Below, piece after piece: positions 35,079 to 47,064 of a stretch of 64,000 nucleotides of DNA (positions are counted from its first letter, which is position 1; every line of letters starts with the position of its first letter). The notes below the pieces were generated by a model, which made no database searches, was not told the DNA's origin, and saw nothing but the letters and a program-made list of their open reading frames with translations. The stretch comes from Halotalea alkalilenta DSM 17697 (GTDB taxonomy: Bacteria; Pseudomonadota; Gammaproteobacteria; Pseudomonadales; Halomonadaceae), in the NCBI RefSeq assembly GCF_000621205.1, contig NZ_JHYY01000013.1, forward strand, positions 182,983 through 246,982, read 5' to 3'. A program made the translations under genes and the position numbers.

Positions 35079-35803
35079 ACATCGACCTCGTGGGACGGCG
35101 CATCCTGGTCACCGGAGCAACCAGCGGCATCGGCCTTGCCACCGTAGAGGCGCTGCTCGAGGCCGGCGCACGGGTCGTCGCGCTGGGCAGAAATCGCGAC
35201 GCGCTCGACCGGCTAGACGCGCTCGGCTGCACAGCGCGGCAGGTGGAGCTCACCGATAGTGCGCGGCTTGAGGCACAGATCGATTTGCTCGGGCCTTTCG
35301 ACGGCCTGGTCAACGGCGCCGGTATCACTCGGCTCGGCGGTGTCTTTTCCTTCGCCGCCGAGGACCTCGACGCGCTGTTCGCTGCCAATGCCCGCGCGTC
35401 GGCGGTGGCCGCCCGCGCGGTGGCGCGCGGGATGCGTGAGGCCGGCATCGGAGGCAGCATCGTCAACGTCTCGAGCCAGGGCAGTCTGGTCGGGCTGGCG
35501 GAGCACCTCGGCTACTGCGCCTCGAAAGGCGCACTCGATGCAATCACCCAGGTGCTATGCATCGAGCTTGGCCCGCATGGCATCCGGGTCAACGCGGTCA
35601 ACCCGACGGTGACGCTGACGCCGATGGCGCGGCAGGCCTGGAGCGACCCGGCCAAGGCCGCGCCGATGCTGGCCCAGATCCCACTGGGCCGCTTCGCCAG
35701 GCCCGAGGAGGTGGCGGCGCCGATCCTCTTCCTGCTCTCCGACGCGGCGAGCATGATCAGCGGCGTCAGGCTTCCGATCGACGGCGGCTATACCTGCCGT
35801 TGA
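35075..35803 (+). CDS. Short-chain dehydrogenase, DCXR-like (L-xylulose reductase family)
   Basis: 242 residues. The cofactor motif is LVTGATSGIGLATVEAL, with ALGRNRDAL after strand two (Arg suits NADP). The active site shows NVSSQGS (Ser), Tyr147 and Lys151 in YCASKGA. The C-terminal VNPTVTLTPMARQAWSDP and AAPMLAQIPLGRFARPEE strongly resemble dicarbonyl/L-xylulose reductase (DCXR), which interconverts L-xylulose and xylitol. It is translationally coupled to the zinc dehydrogenase gene, so the pair may shuttle carbon through one polyol: ketose A to polyol to ketose B. Confidence 0.87.
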   Translation: MNIDLVGRRILVTGATSGIGLATVEALLEAGARVVALGRNRDALDRLDALGCTARQVELTDSARLEAQIDLLGPFDGLVNGAGITRLGGVFSFAAEDLDALFAANARASAVAARAVARGMREAGIGGSIVNVSSQGSLVGLAEHLGYCASKGALDAITQVLCIELGPHGIRVNAVNPTVTLTPMARQAWSDPAKAAPMLAQIPLGRFARPEEVAAPILFLLSDAASMISGVRLPIDGGYTCR

Positions 35804-36013
35804 CGAGGCCGTGGTTCGAGGCGTTTGCGAGCGCCCTGAACGAGCGTGGTCCGAGCATCTCAAGCAAGCAGCGCATCGAGAGACAAGAACCGGGGAACCT
35901 GGCCTCAGCGCCAACCCCCAACCGTTCATCCCGAGCGGCGTCCCGCGCCAAGCTCGGAATCCGGCGTGGCAAACACGGACGCCTGTCGAGGGACCGGTTT
36001 TTGCAGCGAGCTC

Positions 36014-37018
36014 TTAGTCGACCAGCTCGCCTACGACGGTCACCGTGCGGCTCGGCGCACGCGGCGATTCGAGCCGCTCGAACAGCAGCGCCAGCGCTTC
36101 GAGCCCGGCCTGGCGGCCGTCGTGGACGATGCTCGGGACGCGCAGATCGAAGATGTCGAGATAGGGCAGCCGGTCGATGCACACCAGCGGCAGGTCATCG
36201 TGAGCATAACCGTAGGCCTTGAGCGCCTGCAGTGCGCCGAAGGTGATCAGCTGGTTGAAGCAGAACACCGCCTGCGGCCTCGCCCCTCCGGCCAGATAGG
36301 CATCGACCGCCTCGCGAGCGGGCTCGAGGGTGTAGTCGCTCTCGACCACATCGAGCACGATCTCGCGGCGGCTCTGCTCGATCGCCCGACGGATCCCTGC
36401 CAGCCGCTCGAGAGTGATCCGCGACCGGGCAGGGCCCCCTACCGCCAGCAGCAGATCACCGTCGGCGAGCCGCTCGAGCAGGTAGTGCCCGGCCCGCCAG
36501 CCCGCCTCCCGGTTGTCGAGCACCACCGCATCGAACGGCGTACGCGCCAGGGCGCGGTCCAGATGCACCACCGCGACCTGGCTCGCGACCAGCGCGTCGA
36601 GATACTCCGGGCGATAGTCGAGGGCATCCGAGACCGGCGAAAGGATGATGCCGGCGACCCGATAGCTGAGCAAAGTCTCGATCGCAGTGGCCTCGAGCCG
36701 CTCCTCGCCATCGGTGTCGAACAGCATGATCGCGTAGCCGCGTCGCTTGGCCTCCTTGCCGATGGTCTTGATCATCTCGATGTAGAAAGGGTTGTCGATG
36801 CTTGCAGCGACGATCCCGATCAGCCGGCTGTCGCTCTGCTTCAATCCGCGGGCAAAGGCGTTGGGTACGTAGCCGAGCTCGCGGGCGGCCGAGAGGATTC
36901 GCTCGCGGGTCGAAGCCTTGACCAGCTCAGGCTTGGACAGCGCCCGGGAGACGGTGATCGACGTCAGCCCGACCCGCTCGGCGATGTCGGCGATAGTGGC
37001 ATTGCGCTGTCTGGCCAT
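36014..37018 (-). CDS. LacI family transcriptional regulator (GntR/GluconateR-like branch)
   Basis: 334 residues. The headpiece reads NATIADIAERVGLTSITVSRALSKPELV, with the hinge LGYVPNAFARGLKQ, then a periplasmic-binding-like core (IGIVAASIDNPFYIEMIKTIGKEA). The ATG at 37018 is chosen because the headpiece starts right after it; the GAGGAA site is somewhat far, and open frame continues upstream. It is convergent with the DCXR-like gene and most likely controls the polyol locus, binding a sugar inducer. Ligand unknown. Confidence 0.88.
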   Translation of the reverse strand: MARQRNATIADIAERVGLTSITVSRALSKPELVKASTRERILSAARELGYVPNAFARGLKQSDSRLIGIVAASIDNPFYIEMIKTIGKEAKRRGYAIMLFDTDGEERLEATAIETLLSYRVAGIILSPVSDALDYRPEYLDALVASQVAVVHLDRALARTPFDAVVLDNREAGWRAGHYLLERLADGDLLLAVGGPARSRITLERLAGIRRAIEQSRREIVLDVVESDYTLEPAREAVDAYLAGGARPQAVFCFNQLITFGALQALKAYGYAHDDLPLVCIDRLPYLDIFDLRVPSIVHDGRQAGLEALALLFERLESPRAPSRTVTVVGELVD

Positions 37019-37175
37019 AGGCGCTGGGAGTTCCTCGCGATCTGATCTTGGTCGTAGAACGTCGGCCGAATCCATCAAGCATCTCACCGACGCCGATATG
37101 CGTCATCCCTCCTGGATGCGGGCGGGTTGCTGGATGTCAGCACTCATCAGTCACCTTTCACTCGATCTTCAGCGA

Positions 37176-37207
37176 AACGGGGCCGGCGCATAGGCACCGA
37201 CCCCGTT
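37176..37207 (-). terminator. Terminator after the semialdehyde dehydrogenase gene
   Basis: A 14-bp stem with two G-T pairs and a short loop is followed on the minus strand by TTTCGC. It lies 44 bases past the aldehyde dehydrogenase stop codon. Confidence 0.7.
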
Positions 37208-37250
37208 CTTACCGCCCTTTACCGCCCTCGCCGATGAGGATTCCTCTGGC

Positions 37251-38684
37251 TCAGACCGCCTTGTGGGTGACCAGCTTGGTGACGAGGTAGGCGTCGATCG
37301 CCTCGCTGCCGCCCTCGGAACCGTAGCCTGAATCCTTGACCCCGCCGAAGGGCAGCTCGGGTAGCGCCAGACCGACATGGTTGATCGTCAGCATCCCGGT
37401 CTCGACCTCGCGGGAAAGGCGCATCGCGTTGGCCGACCCGCGGGTATAGGCATAGGCCGCGAGCCCGTAGGGCAGGCGGTTGGCCTCCTCGATCGCTTCA
37501 TCCAGGTTCGATACCCGGTTGATCAACGCCAGCGGTCCGAACGGTTCCTCGCTCATGACCCGTGCGGTGAGCGGCACCTCGCCAAGCACGGTGGGTGCGA
37601 AGAAGTAGCCCTTGCCCGGCAGCCGCTCGCCACCGGCGAGCAGCTTGGCGCCGTGTTCGCGGGCGTCCTGGATCAGCGACTCGAGCGCCGGGATGCGCCG
37701 CTCGTTGGCCAGCGGCCCGACGGTCACCCCTTCGGCGTCGCCGCGGCCGACCTTGAGCTTTTCGACCACCTCGAGGAAGCGTGCAACGAAGGTGTCGTAC
37801 ACCGCGTCCTCGACCAGGAAGCGGGTCGGCGAGATGCACACCTGGCCGCAGTTGCGGAACTTGGCGGTGGCCATCTCGCGGGCGGCGAGTTCGACGTCGG
37901 CGTCGGCGCAGACGATCACCGGCGCGTGGCCGCCAAGCTCCATGGTCACTCGCTTCATGTGGCTGCCCGCCAGTGCGGCGAGCTGCTTGCCGATCGCGGT
38001 GGAGCCGGTGAACGATATCTTGCGAATCGCCGGATGCGGGATCAGGTACTCGGAGATCTCGGCCGGTACACCATAGACCAGGTTGACCACGCCGGCGGGA
38101 ACCCCCGCGTCGGCGAAGGCGCGGATCAGTTCGGCAGGTGCGGCGGGGGTCTCCTCCGGTGCCTTGACGATGATCGAGCAGCCGGCGGCCAGGGCGGCGG
38201 AGAGCTTGCGCACCACCTGGTTGATCGGGAAGTTCCAGGGGGTGAAGGCCGCGACAGGGCCGACCGGCTGCTTGACCGCCAACTGCTGGACGTTGGGGTC
38301 GCGCGAGGGGATCACCTGGCCATAGGCGCGACGCCCCTCTTCGGCGAACCAATCGATCACATCGGCACCGGCGAGCACTTCGCCCTTGGCCTGGTCGACC
38401 GGCTTGCCCTGCTCGAGGGTCATGACCGCGGCGATCTTGTCGGCACGCTCGCGCAGCAGCTGCGCCGCGCGGCGCATCACCTGGTAACGGGTCATTACCG
38501 AGGTGTCGCGCCACTCCTTGAAACCTTTGTTCGCCGCTTCGATCGCGAGATCGAGATCGCCGCGCTCGGCGTGGCTGATGCGTCCGATCACCTCTTCGCT
38601 TGCGGGATCGACCACATCGATGGTCTTGCCGCTTTGCGCGTCACGCCATTCGCCGTCGATGAACAGCTGAATATCGGGGTACAT
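37251..38684 (-). CDS. NAD(P)-dependent aldehyde dehydrogenase, succinate-semialdehyde type
   Basis: 477 residues. It oxidises a semialdehyde to the acid through a thioester. The catalytic Cys lies in [14 protein letters not shown] and the general-base Glu in [33 protein letters not shown] and [13 protein letters not shown] are the cofactor-binding blocks. The CISPTRF variant and overall pattern fit the succinate / 2-oxoglutarate semialdehyde group; the latter ends oxidative pentose pathways. GGAGG precedes the ATG. It lies behind the LacI gene, so a link to the polyol locus is possible but unproven. Confidence 0.87.
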   Translation of the reverse strand: MYPDIQLFIDGEWRDAQSGKTIDVVDPASEEVIGRISHAERGDLDLAIEAANKGFKEWRDTSVMTRYQVMRRAAQLLRERADKIAAVMTLEQGKPVDQAKGEVLAGADVIDWFAEEGRRAYGQVIPSRDPNVQQLAVKQPVGPVAAFTPWNFPINQVVRKLSAALAAGCSIIVKAPEETPAAPAELIRAFADAGVPAGVVNLVYGVPAEISEYLIPHPAIRKISFTGSTAIGKQLAALAGSHMKRVTMELGGHAPVIVCADADVELAAREMATAKFRNCGQVCISPTRFLVEDAVYDTFVARFLEVVEKLKVGRGDAEGVTVGPLANERRIPALESLIQDAREHGAKLLAGGERLPGKGYFFAPTVLGEVPLTARVMSEEPFGPLALINRVSNLDEAIEEANRLPYGLAAYAYTRGSANAMRLSREVETGMLTINHVGLALPELPFGGVKDSGYGSEGGSEAIDAYLVTKLVTHKAV

Positions 38685-38779
38685 GAGACCTCCAGTAATG
38701 GGATGGGATCATTGCCACAGCGGCACTCATCTCTCCAAGATGGAGGCCATCGCGGCGGGTTGCAATCCCGCTCTCGACC

Positions 38780-41212
38780 TCATAGCCGCAAAGGCTCGAC
38801 CTGCCAGATCCGCTCGGCATACTCGGCCACCGCTCGATCCGAGGAGAAATAGCCGATCCGGGCGATGTTGAGCGCCGCCTTGCGGGTCCAGGCGGCCGGG
38901 TCGCGATAGAGCACATCGACCTGCTCCTGGGTTTCGACGTAGCTCCTGAAGTCGGCGAGCAGCTGGTAGTTGTCGTTGAGATCGAAGCAGTCCCGGTAGC
39001 GCCCAGGCTCCGTCGGACTGAAGGTGCCGCCGATGACCTGGTTGAGCAGGCGGAAGAGTTCGGGATCCTTTACATAGTAGTCGCGCGGGTTGTAGCCGTT
39101 GCGCCTGAGCTCCTCGACCTGCTTGGCGGTGTTGCCGAAGATGAACATGTTCTCCTCGCCGATACGCTCTCGCATCTCGACGTTGGCCCCATCGAGCGTG
39201 CCGATGGTAAGCGCCCCGTTGAGCGCGAACTTCATGTTGCCGGTTCCCGAGGCTTCGGTGCCGGCAAGCGAAATCTGCTCGGAAAGATCAGCGGCTGGAA
39301 TCAGCAGCTGGGCCAGGCTGACCCCGTAGTTGGGTATGAACACCACCTTGAGCAGCTTGTTGGCGCGAGGATCGGCGTTGATCACCGTGGCGACGTCATT
39401 GATCAGCCGGATCACTTGTTTGGCCGCGTGGTAGGCCGAAGCCGCCTTGCCGGCGAAGATCACCGTGCGCGGTACCCAATCGCCGTCCGGATCGTCGAGG
39501 ATGCGGTTGTAGCGCGCCAGCACGTGGAGCAGGTTGAGCAGCTGGCGTTTGTACTCGTGGATGCGCTTGGCCTGGACGTCGAACATCGAGTCGGGGTCGA
39601 TCTCGATCCCGAGCTCGCTTTTGACGTAGTCGGCGAGGCGCTGCTTGTTGGTCCGCTTGATCTCACGCAGCTGGTCGATGAAATCGTGCACCTCCACCGC
39701 CGGCTCGAGTCCGACCAAAAGTTCCAGGTCGAGCCGCCAGCGCTTGCCGATCCGGCTGTCGACCAGCCGGCTAAGACCAGGGTTGGCGCAGTCGAGCCAG
39801 CGCCGGGGAGTGACGCCGTTGGTGACGTTGACGAAGCGGGTGGGAAAGAGCCTGGCGAAATCGGCGAACAGCGACTCGACCATCAATTTCGAGTGCAGCT
39901 CCGAGACGCCGTTGACCTTCTGGCTGGCGACCACCGCCAACCAGGCCATCCGTACCCTGCGCCCGTTCCCCTCGTCGATCAGCGAGACCCGCGAGGCGAA
40001 TCCATCGTCGCCCGGCACCTGCGCGCGCACCCGCTCGAGGAAATGCTCGTTGATCTCGAAGATCAGCTGCAGGTGACGCGGCAGGATGCGCCCGAGCATA
40101 TCGACCGGCCAGGTCTCCAGCGCCTCGTTCATCAGCGTGTGGTTGGTGTAGGAGAAGATCCGCTCGGTCGCGGCCCAGGCATCGTTCCAGGCGAAGCCGT
40201 GCTCGTCGATCAAAAGCCGCATCAGTTCAGGGATCGCCAGCACCGGATGGGTGTCGTTCAAGTGGATCGCGATCTTGTCGGCGAGGTTGTCGTAGCGCTG
40301 GTGGTATAGGAAGTGGCGCTGGAGGATGTCCTGCATCGTCGCCGAGACCAGGAAGTACTCCTGGCGCAGCCGCAGCTCACGCCCGGAGCTTGTGGTGTCG
40401 TCGGGATAGAGCACCCGGGAGACGTTCTCCGACTGGTTCTTGTCGGCCACTGCGGCGAAGTAGTCACCCTGGTTGAACTTGCCGAGGTTGATCTCGTTGC
40501 TGGCGCGCGCCGACCAAAGCCTCAAGGTGTTGGTGGCGCTGGTGTCGTATCCGGGGATCACCTGATCGAAGGCGCGGGCGATGATCACCTCGTCCTCCAT
40601 CCAGCGCGCGCGGGCACCCTCGAACTGCAGGCGGCCACCGAAGCGCACCTTGAACCGCACGTTGTCGCGCGGGAACTCCCAGGAGTTGCCGTACTCGAGC
40701 CAGTTGTCAGGCACCTCGGCCTGCTGGCCATCGACGATCCGCTGGCGGAACATACCGTACTCGTAGCGGATCCCGTAGCCACGCGCGGGCAGGCTGAGGG
40801 TCGCCATCGAATCGAGGAAACAGGCGGCGAGCCGGCCCAGGCCACCGTTGCCGAGCCCTGGGTCGGGCTCCTCCTCGGCGAGCTTGTCGATATCCAGGTT
40901 GAGCCCCGCGAGGGCCTCCTTGACCTCGTCGTACAAGCCAAGCGAGACCAGCGCGTTGATCAGCGTGCGCCCGATCAAGAACTCCATCGACAGGTAGTAC
41001 ACCTGCCTGGTCTCCAGGTTGGACTCGGCCCGGTTCGAGCGCAGCCAGCGCTCGACCATGCGGTCGCGGGTCGCCAGCAGGGTCGCCTCGAGCCATTCGA
41101 GGGAATTGGCACTCACCGGGTCGCGTCCGATCGAGAACGCAAGCTTGTAGGCGATCGAACGTCGCAGCGCGTCCACCGCTAGTGATGGGGGTTGATAATC
41201 GAAGTCGTTCAT
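38780..41212 (-). CDS. glgP: Glycogen/alpha-glucan phosphorylase
   Basis: 810 residues, typical for GlgP. It cleaves alpha-1,4-glucan with phosphate to glucose-1-phosphate, using PLP. Visible blocks are [36 protein letters not shown] (glucan and phosphate site), [20 protein letters not shown] and [15 protein letters not shown], which holds the PLP-binding Lys. The ATG at 41212 is chosen because [20 protein letters not shown] begins the conserved fold; the upstream extension is unconserved. It follows glgX by 56 bases, forming a degradation operon. Confidence 0.94.
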   Translation of the reverse strand: MNDFDYQPPSLAVDALRRSIAYKLAFSIGRDPVSANSLEWLEATLLATRDRMVERWLRSNRAESNLETRQVYYLSMEFLIGRTLINALVSLGLYDEVKEALAGLNLDIDKLAEEEPDPGLGNGGLGRLAACFLDSMATLSLPARGYGIRYEYGMFRQRIVDGQQAEVPDNWLEYGNSWEFPRDNVRFKVRFGGRLQFEGARARWMEDEVIIARAFDQVIPGYDTSATNTLRLWSARASNEINLGKFNQGDYFAAVADKNQSENVSRVLYPDDTTSSGRELRLRQEYFLVSATMQDILQRHFLYHQRYDNLADKIAIHLNDTHPVLAIPELMRLLIDEHGFAWNDAWAATERIFSYTNHTLMNEALETWPVDMLGRILPRHLQLIFEINEHFLERVRAQVPGDDGFASRVSLIDEGNGRRVRMAWLAVVASQKVNGVSELHSKLMVESLFADFARLFPTRFVNVTNGVTPRRWLDCANPGLSRLVDSRIGKRWRLDLELLVGLEPAVEVHDFIDQLREIKRTNKQRLADYVKSELGIEIDPDSMFDVQAKRIHEYKRQLLNLLHVLARYNRILDDPDGDWVPRTVIFAGKAASAYHAAKQVIRLINDVATVINADPRANKLLKVVFIPNYGVSLAQLLIPAADLSEQISLAGTEASGTGNMKFALNGALTIGTLDGANVEMRERIGEENMFIFGNTAKQVEELRRNGYNPRDYYVKDPELFRLLNQVIGGTFSPTEPGRYRDCFDLNDNYQLLADFRSYVETQEQVDVLYRDPAAWTRKAALNIARIGYFSSDRAVAEYAERIWQVEPLRL

Positions 41213-41268
41213 ACCCGCCGCCCTCTTCATGGTTCGGATGGAGAAACTCAAAGCCAAGCAGCGCCACT

Positions 41269-43266
41269 TCAGTCCATCGAGAGCAGCACTACCACTGCAC
41301 GCGGCGGCACCCGCCACGCCTCATCTTCGTCCTCGATCAGCGCCTCGCAGGCGCTCGCCACGCGCCAACGGCGCGCTTGCCACATCGGCGGCACCATCAG
41401 CGGGATGGACGCCACGCCACGATGGAAGATCAGCAGCGCCCGCTCGCCCAGGCTCAGCTGCAGGGTCTCGCCGGCCGGGTCCCGCCAGGCCTCGGCACTC
41501 ATCGCGCGCCCGTCGCCATCGAACCAGGCGACCTGGTCGGGAGACCACCAGTCGCGCCCCCGCGCATCGACCAGCTCGCCGCGCAGCCGCACCATCGCCG
41601 CGAGCCAATCGATCAGCGCAGGCGGCCGCTCGGGCCAATCCAGCCAGCCGATCGGGTTGTCCTGACAGTAGGCGTTGTTGTTGCCACTCTGGCCATTGGC
41701 GAACTCGTCCCCACCGAGCAGCATCGGCGTGCCGTGGGCGAGCAGCAGGGTGGAGAGCAGCGCGCGACGGGAGCAATCCCGCGCCTCGGCTGTCGCCGCG
41801 TCAGCGGTGTAGCCCTCGATCCCATGATTGGCGGAGAAGTTATTGCCGTGGCCATCCCGCCCCTGCTCACCATTGTCCTGGTTGTGGCGCTGGTCGAAAC
41901 AGAGCAGGTCGTGGAGCGTGAACCCGTCATGACTGGTGAGCAGGTTGATCGAGGTCCAGGGAGCCCGACCATGATGATCGAAGAAGTCGCTGGAACCCGC
42001 CAGCCGGGTGGCGAACTCGTCGCGGGCAATATCGCCGGTGAGCCAGAACCGCCGCACCGCGTCGCGAAAGCGGTCGTTCCATTCACCGAATGGAAAAGGG
42101 AAGCCGCCGAGGCGATAGCCATCGGGGCCCAGGTCCCAAGGCTCAGTGATCAGCTTGCAGGCCGAAAGCACGGGATCCTGGCGAATCGCGCTGAGCAGCG
42201 GCGCCTGGGCGGTGAATCCGGGTGTGCGTCCAAGGGCGACGCCCAGGTCGAAGCGAAAACCGTCGACGTGGCAGAGCTCGACCCAGCTGCGCAGGCACTC
42301 CATCACCCAGCGCACCGCCTCCCCTCGATCGAGCCGCAGGGCATTGCCACAGCCGCTCCAGTCGCATGGCGCTCCACGCTGGTCGAGCCAATAGGCATGG
42401 CGATTGTCGATGCCGCGCAGCGATAGCGTCGGCCCCTCGGCATCGAGCTCGGCGCTATGGTTGAACACCACATCGAGGATCACCTCGATCCCCGCCGCGT
42501 GAAGCGCGCGCACCGCCAGCCGGAACTCGTCGAGCGGCGACAGGCCGTCTCGTCCACTGGCGTGCCGGGGGTCGAGCGCGAACGGGGCGAGCACGTTGTA
42601 GCCCCAGTAGTTGGATAATCCCAAACGGCGTAGCCGGGGCTCGTCGGTGCCATGCTGGACCGGCAGCAGCTCGAGGGTGGTGACGCCGAGACGCTTGAGG
42701 TGATCGATCACCGCCGCCTCGCCGAGCGCGGCGTAGCTGCCGCGCAGCTTAGGCTCGACGCCGGGGAAGGATTGGGTCAGGCCACGGACGTGGGCCTCGT
42801 AGATCAGCGTATCGGACCACGGCACCCGAGGGGGGCGATCACCCTCCCAGTCGAAACCGGTATCGACCACCAGGCAGCGCGGCAAGCAGGGCGCGCTGTC
42901 GCGAGGATCGGGGGATGCGGCGCCATCTTCGAGGCGCGGATCATCGAGCACCTCGCCGACGAGCGCCAGCGCGCAGGGGTCGATCAACAGCTTGGCGGGA
43001 TTGAAGCGCAATCCTTGGTCGGGCGCCCAGCGGCCATGGACACGAAAAGCGTAGCGCTGTCCCGGCGCCACGCCTGCAAGATAGCCATGGTGGCAAGCGC
43101 CGCTGCGTCCTGGCAGGCGGTATCGGGTCTCGACTCCTTCGGCGTCGAACAGGCAAAGCTCGACCCAGTCGGCGTCGGGCGCTTGCAAGACGAAATTGGT
43201 GCCGCGGCCATCGAAACGTGCACCGAGACGCCTGTCACTCCCCCACTCGATGACGGCTACGCTCAC
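41269..43266 (-). CDS. glgX: Glycogen debranching enzyme GlgX (isoamylase-type GH13)
   Basis: 665 residues from a GTG placed 5 bases after AGGAGG; the open frame upstream has no site. The order is an N-terminal CBM48 ([21 protein letters not shown]), then the GH13 barrel: [21 protein letters not shown] (nucleophile Asp), ITEPWDLG (acid Glu) and [10 protein letters not shown] (third carboxylate), and a small C-terminal beta domain. It hydrolyses alpha-1,6 branches left by the phosphorylase encoded downstream. No glgA, glgB or glgC is in the window. Confidence 0.92.
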   Translation of the reverse strand: MSVAVIEWGSDRRLGARFDGRGTNFVLQAPDADWVELCLFDAEGVETRYRLPGRSGACHHGYLAGVAPGQRYAFRVHGRWAPDQGLRFNPAKLLIDPCALALVGEVLDDPRLEDGAASPDPRDSAPCLPRCLVVDTGFDWEGDRPPRVPWSDTLIYEAHVRGLTQSFPGVEPKLRGSYAALGEAAVIDHLKRLGVTTLELLPVQHGTDEPRLRRLGLSNYWGYNVLAPFALDPRHASGRDGLSPLDEFRLAVRALHAAGIEVILDVVFNHSAELDAEGPTLSLRGIDNRHAYWLDQRGAPCDWSGCGNALRLDRGEAVRWVMECLRSWVELCHVDGFRFDLGVALGRTPGFTAQAPLLSAIRQDPVLSACKLITEPWDLGPDGYRLGGFPFPFGEWNDRFRDAVRRFWLTGDIARDEFATRLAGSSDFFDHHGRAPWTSINLLTSHDGFTLHDLLCFDQRHNQDNGEQGRDGHGNNFSANHGIEGYTADAATAEARDCSRRALLSTLLLAHGTPMLLGGDEFANGQSGNNNAYCQDNPIGWLDWPERPPALIDWLAAMVRLRGELVDARGRDWWSPDQVAWFDGDGRAMSAEAWRDPAGETLQLSLGERALLIFHRGVASIPLMVPPMWQARRWRVASACEALIEDEDEAWRVPPRAVVVLLSMD

Positions 43267-43803
43267 AGACCCTCCTCTGACCGCAGGGGCGACCAAGGTC
43301 GTGGAGCCGAGCATAACCAATGTGATGGAACCTAACCAGCGCATCTCCCTGACCTATCCTTTGGTCTAACCAACCAGCGATTCATCCCACCTCCAGCGTC
43401 CGAAGGATTGCTAATCTTTCCGACTTTGCCCGCCAAGGTTGTCGACAATCACGACCAAACCCGCCGAAACGCTGCTAAAGCAACCAACGATGGCCGGTAA
43501 CTCATTGATAATTTGATTTACAGCGGCAGAGATTTCTATTTTCGGAAACCATTTTTATTTTAAAACTCGATCGTATAGGCTGCATTTGTCGACAACGACA
43601 GAGTGTAAGAATCGCTGTCACAGCAAGAAAATTACGAGAAAATATGCCTTATCCAGCCTATATGCTGGAAAATTGGCGGCATTTCCGGAGCTCACCGCCA
43701 TCCACGGCCGTGACGTATGAGCGGCCCACTCAGGTCAGAAGAAATAAAATAGAAACATATTCCACATTACGGAAACCAAACGATCCACATGGGAGACCGA
43801 CGG
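43267..43803. other. Regulatory region between glgX and aceA with two identical palindromes
   Basis: The 537 bases are AT-rich for this genome, most of all 43500-43800, and carry both promoters. The palindrome TTGTCGACAA occurs twice, at 43439-43448 and 43586-43595, fitting the GT-N-AC pattern of FCD-type GntR operators. A weak promoter-like pair, TTGATT (43513-43518) and TCTATT (43535-43540), lies between them. No gene is supported; a 63-codon frame at 43644 lacks features. Confidence 0.6.
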
Positions 43804-45111
43804 ATGACCGACACACTCCAGCAGCAGATCGATAGGCTCCAGCAGAGCTGGGACACTCCCCGTTGGCAGGACATTCAACGCCCTTTCGACGCCGCCAAGG
43901 TGATCGAGCTGCGTGGTTCGGTGGTACCTGCCTGCACCCTCGCAAACCGTGGCGCAGAGCGCCTCTGGACCGCGCTCCATGGAGATTCGCGCAAGGGCTA
44001 CATCAATGCCCTCGGTGCACTCACCGGCGGCCAGGCGCTGCAGCAGGCCAAGGCTGGTATCGAGGCGATCTATCTCTCCGGCTGGCAGGTCGCCGCCGAT
44101 GCCAACCTAGCCGGTGAAATGTATCCGGACCAATCCCTCTACCCGGCCAACTCGGTGCCCGCGGTGGTCGACAAGATCAACCGCACCTTCCGCCGCGCCG
44201 ACCAGATCCAATGGGCCAGCGGCAAGCGCCCGGGAGACGAGGACTACATCGACTACTTCCTGCCGATCGTCGCCGATGCGGAGGCCGGCTTCGGCGGGGT
44301 ACTCAATGCCTTCGAACTGATGAAGTCGATGATCGAGGCCGGCGCTGCCGCCGTGCACTTCGAGGACCAGCTGGCAGCGGTGAAGAAATGCGGCCACATG
44401 GGCGGCAAGGTGCTGGTACCGACCCAGGAAGCGGTGCAGAAGCTCGTGGCCGCCCGCCTCGCCGCCGACGTGCTCGGCACCAGTACGCTGGTCATCGCCC
44501 GCACCGATGCCGACGCGGCGGACCTGCTGACATCGGACTGCGACCCCAACGACCGACCGTTTCTCACCGGTGAGCGCACTGCCGAGGGCTTCTTCCGCAC
44601 CGAGGCCGGCATCGACCAGGCGATCAGCCGCGGGCTGGCCTACGCCCCTTATGCCGACCTGGTCTGGTGCGAGACCTCGAAGCCGGATCTCGACCAAGCG
44701 CAGCGCTTCGCCGAGGCGATCCACGCCAAGTTCCCCGGCAAACTGCTGGCCTACAACTGCTCGCCCTCGTTCAACTGGAAACGCAACCTGGACGACGCCA
44801 CTATCGCCCGCTTCCAGGCGGCGCTTGCCGAGATGGGCTATCGCTTCCAGTTCATCACCTTGGCCGGCATTCACAGCATGTGGTTCAACATGTTCGATCT
44901 CGCCCATGCCTATGCGCGTGGCGAGGGGATGAAGCACTACGTGGAGAAGGTCCAGCAGCCGGAGTTCGCCGCCCAACCGCTCGGCTACAGCTTCGTCTCC
45001 CACCAACAGGAGGTGGGCACCGGCTACTTCGACAAGCTCACCAACCTGATCCAAGGGGGCAGCTCCTCGGTGACCGCGCTCGATCGGTCGACCGAAGCCG
45101 AACAGTTCTAG
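43804..45111 (+). CDS. aceA: Isocitrate lyase
   Basis: 435 residues, the bacterial AceA length. It splits isocitrate into glyoxylate and succinate, the first step of the glyoxylate shunt. Signature [10 protein letters not shown] (Cys196) is the active site; [28 protein letters not shown] and [12 protein letters not shown] bind Mg and substrate. The ATG at 43804 lies 9 bases after GGGAGA, while the ATG at 43789 overlaps that site. aceK follows 110 bases later; malate synthase is not in the window. Confidence 0.96.
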   Translation: MTDTLQQQIDRLQQSWDTPRWQDIQRPFDAAKVIELRGSVVPACTLANRGAERLWTALHGDSRKGYINALGALTGGQALQQAKAGIEAIYLSGWQVAADANLAGEMYPDQSLYPANSVPAVVDKINRTFRRADQIQWASGKRPGDEDYIDYFLPIVADAEAGFGGVLNAFELMKSMIEAGAAAVHFEDQLAAVKKCGHMGGKVLVPTQEAVQKLVAARLAADVLGTSTLVIARTDADAADLLTSDCDPNDRPFLTGERTAEGFFRTEAGIDQAISRGLAYAPYADLVWCETSKPDLDQAQRFAEAIHAKFPGKLLAYNCSPSFNWKRNLDDATIARFQAALAEMGYRFQFITLAGIHSMWFNMFDLAHAYARGEGMKHYVEKVQQPEFAAQPLGYSFVSHQQEVGTGYFDKLTNLIQGGSSSVTALDRSTEAEQF

Positions 45112-45221
45112 GTTTCGCCCACTGGTTCGGCGGGTGAAGCTGGGACAAGTCGATGGCTCCTGTACGAACGCCGCCCCTCCATCGGGCCGGCGTTCGCCGT
45201 TGCGCTCAGGGAGGACGAGGA

Positions 45222-46979
45222 ATGCAGCTGGAACACTTGATCGCGCAGACCATCCTGCAAGGGTTCGATGCCCAGTACGGACGCTTCCTCGAAGTGACCG
45301 CCGGTGCCCAGCGCCGCTTCGAGTCGCGCGACTGGCACGCGGTGCAGGCGGCGATGAAAAAGCGCATCCATCTCTACGACCATCACGTCGGTCTGGTGGT
45401 CGAGCAGCTGCGCCGGATCATGCGCGGCAAGTGCGTGCCGCTTTCGCGCATGCCAAGGATCAAGAAGCTCTACACCGAACTGCTGCCGGACTATCCCCGC
45501 TTCGAGATCGCCGAGAGCTTCTTCAACTCGGTGCATTGCCGGCTGTTCGACCACCGCGAGCTGGACCAGACCCACATGTTTCTCGAGAGCTCCCAGCCCC
45601 GCGCGCGCTTCGAGGAATTCCCTCGTCCGCTGGCCCGAGAGCTTCCCGTCGGCGACGCTTTGCAACGAACGCTGCGCGGGCTGCTCGAAGGGCTCGCATT
45701 GCGCAAGCCCTGGGAGGACCTAGAACGCGATGCGGGGCTTGTGGCCGAGACGCTGGCCGAGCGCTTCGGCGAATCACTGACCGGTGCCCGGATCGAGGCA
45801 TGCAACGAGCTCTTCTTTCGCAACAAGGCCGCCTGGCTGATCGCCAAGCTGAGGCTCGGCAACGGCGAGACCCATCCGCTGCTGCTGCCTATCCACATCG
45901 ATCCCGAAAGCAGGCTCTCGGTCGACGCCTGCCTTACCGATAGCGCCCAGGCCAGCATCGTCTTCGGCTTTGCCCGTGCCTATTTCATGGTCTATGCGCC
46001 GCTGCCGGCGGCCCTGGTCGCTTGGCTGCGCGAGATCCTGCCGAGCAAGACCACCGCCGAGCTCTACTCGGCGATCGGCTGCCAGAAGCACGGCAAGACC
46101 GAGTGCCATCGCGAGTACCTGGCCGCCGTCGCCAGCAGCGAGGAGCGTTTCGAACTGGCCCCCGGCACCGCGGGGATGGTGATGCTGGTCTTCGTGCTGC
46201 CAGGCTACGAGCGGGTGTTCAAGGTGATACGCGACCGCTTCGCCCCACCCAAGGAGGTCACCCCCGCACGCGTCAGGGAGTGCTATCGGCTGGTCAAGGA
46301 GCACGACCGTGTCGGCCGGATGGCGGACACCCAGGAGTACGAACATTTCGTCTTCGACAAGCGCAGGCTTTCGCCGGCACTGCTCGAGGAACTGCGCCGG
46401 GAGGTTCCAAGCAAGCTGGAGGAAAGCGACGATCAGGTGGTGATCTCGCATCTCTATATAGAACGCAGGATGACCCCACTGAATCTCTATCTTCGCGATG
46501 CGGACCCAGCCCAGGCGCTGGGCGTGGTGGAGGAGTACGGCCTGGCGATCAAGCAGCTCGCCGCGGCGAACATCTTCCCGGGCGACATGCTGACCAAGAA
46601 CTTCGGCGTCACGCGCCATGGCCGGGTGGTGTTCTACGACTACGACGAGATTCGCTACATGACCGAGATCAACTTCCGCGAGATCCCGCCGCCGCGCTAT
46701 CCGGAGGACGAGTTCGCCAGCGAGCCCTGGTACAGCGTCGGTGCCGATGACGTCTTCCCCGAGGAGTTCCGCCACTTCTTGCTCACCACCCCGGCATTCA
46801 AGGCCCACTTCGGGCGCCTCCATGGCGAGCTGTTCCGAGCCGACTACTGGCGCGGCCTGCAACAGCGCATCGAACAGGGCCACATCGAGGATGTCTTCGC
46901 CTACCCGCAGGCGCAGCGCCTGCGACATCGCCATCCACCCGCGCTCGCAGCGCAGGCGGAGCTTGAAGCGCGCTCCTGA
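45222..46979 (+). CDS. aceK: Isocitrate dehydrogenase kinase/phosphatase
   Basis: 585 residues, near the E. coli size. AceK phosphorylates and inactivates isocitrate dehydrogenase on acetate so carbon goes through the lyase, and removes the phosphate again. Features include the nucleotide loop [32 protein letters not shown] (Lys), and the kinase-like [20 protein letters not shown] then [12 protein letters not shown], holding metal-binding Asn and Asp. GGAGGACGAGGA precedes the ATG. It is probably co-transcribed with aceA. Confidence 0.95.
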   Translation: MQLEHLIAQTILQGFDAQYGRFLEVTAGAQRRFESRDWHAVQAAMKKRIHLYDHHVGLVVEQLRRIMRGKCVPLSRMPRIKKLYTELLPDYPRFEIAESFFNSVHCRLFDHRELDQTHMFLESSQPRARFEEFPRPLARELPVGDALQRTLRGLLEGLALRKPWEDLERDAGLVAETLAERFGESLTGARIEACNELFFRNKAAWLIAKLRLGNGETHPLLLPIHIDPESRLSVDACLTDSAQASIVFGFARAYFMVYAPLPAALVAWLREILPSKTTAELYSAIGCQKHGKTECHREYLAAVASSEERFELAPGTAGMVMLVFVLPGYERVFKVIRDRFAPPKEVTPARVRECYRLVKEHDRVGRMADTQEYEHFVFDKRRLSPALLEELRREVPSKLEESDDQVVISHLYIERRMTPLNLYLRDADPAQALGVVEEYGLAIKQLAAANIFPGDMLTKNFGVTRHGRVVFYDYDEIRYMTEINFREIPPPRYPEDEFASEPWYSVGADDVFPEEFRHFLLTTPAFKAHFGRLHGELFRADYWRGLQQRIEQGHIEDVFAYPQAQRLRHRHPPALAAQAELEARS

Positions 46980-47064
46980 GCCAAGTCGCCCTGGCCGGTT
47001 CCAGCTGGGTCGAGCGGATATAAGAAGGTAAATAGCATATGGAATTTCATTCTTAGTCCTTTCG

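Noticed and set aside
34325..35803. A 492-codon frame ending in the DCXR-like gene
   Set aside because: The first 250 codons are a shadow of the zinc dehydrogenase; the coupled ATG at 35075 is the true start.
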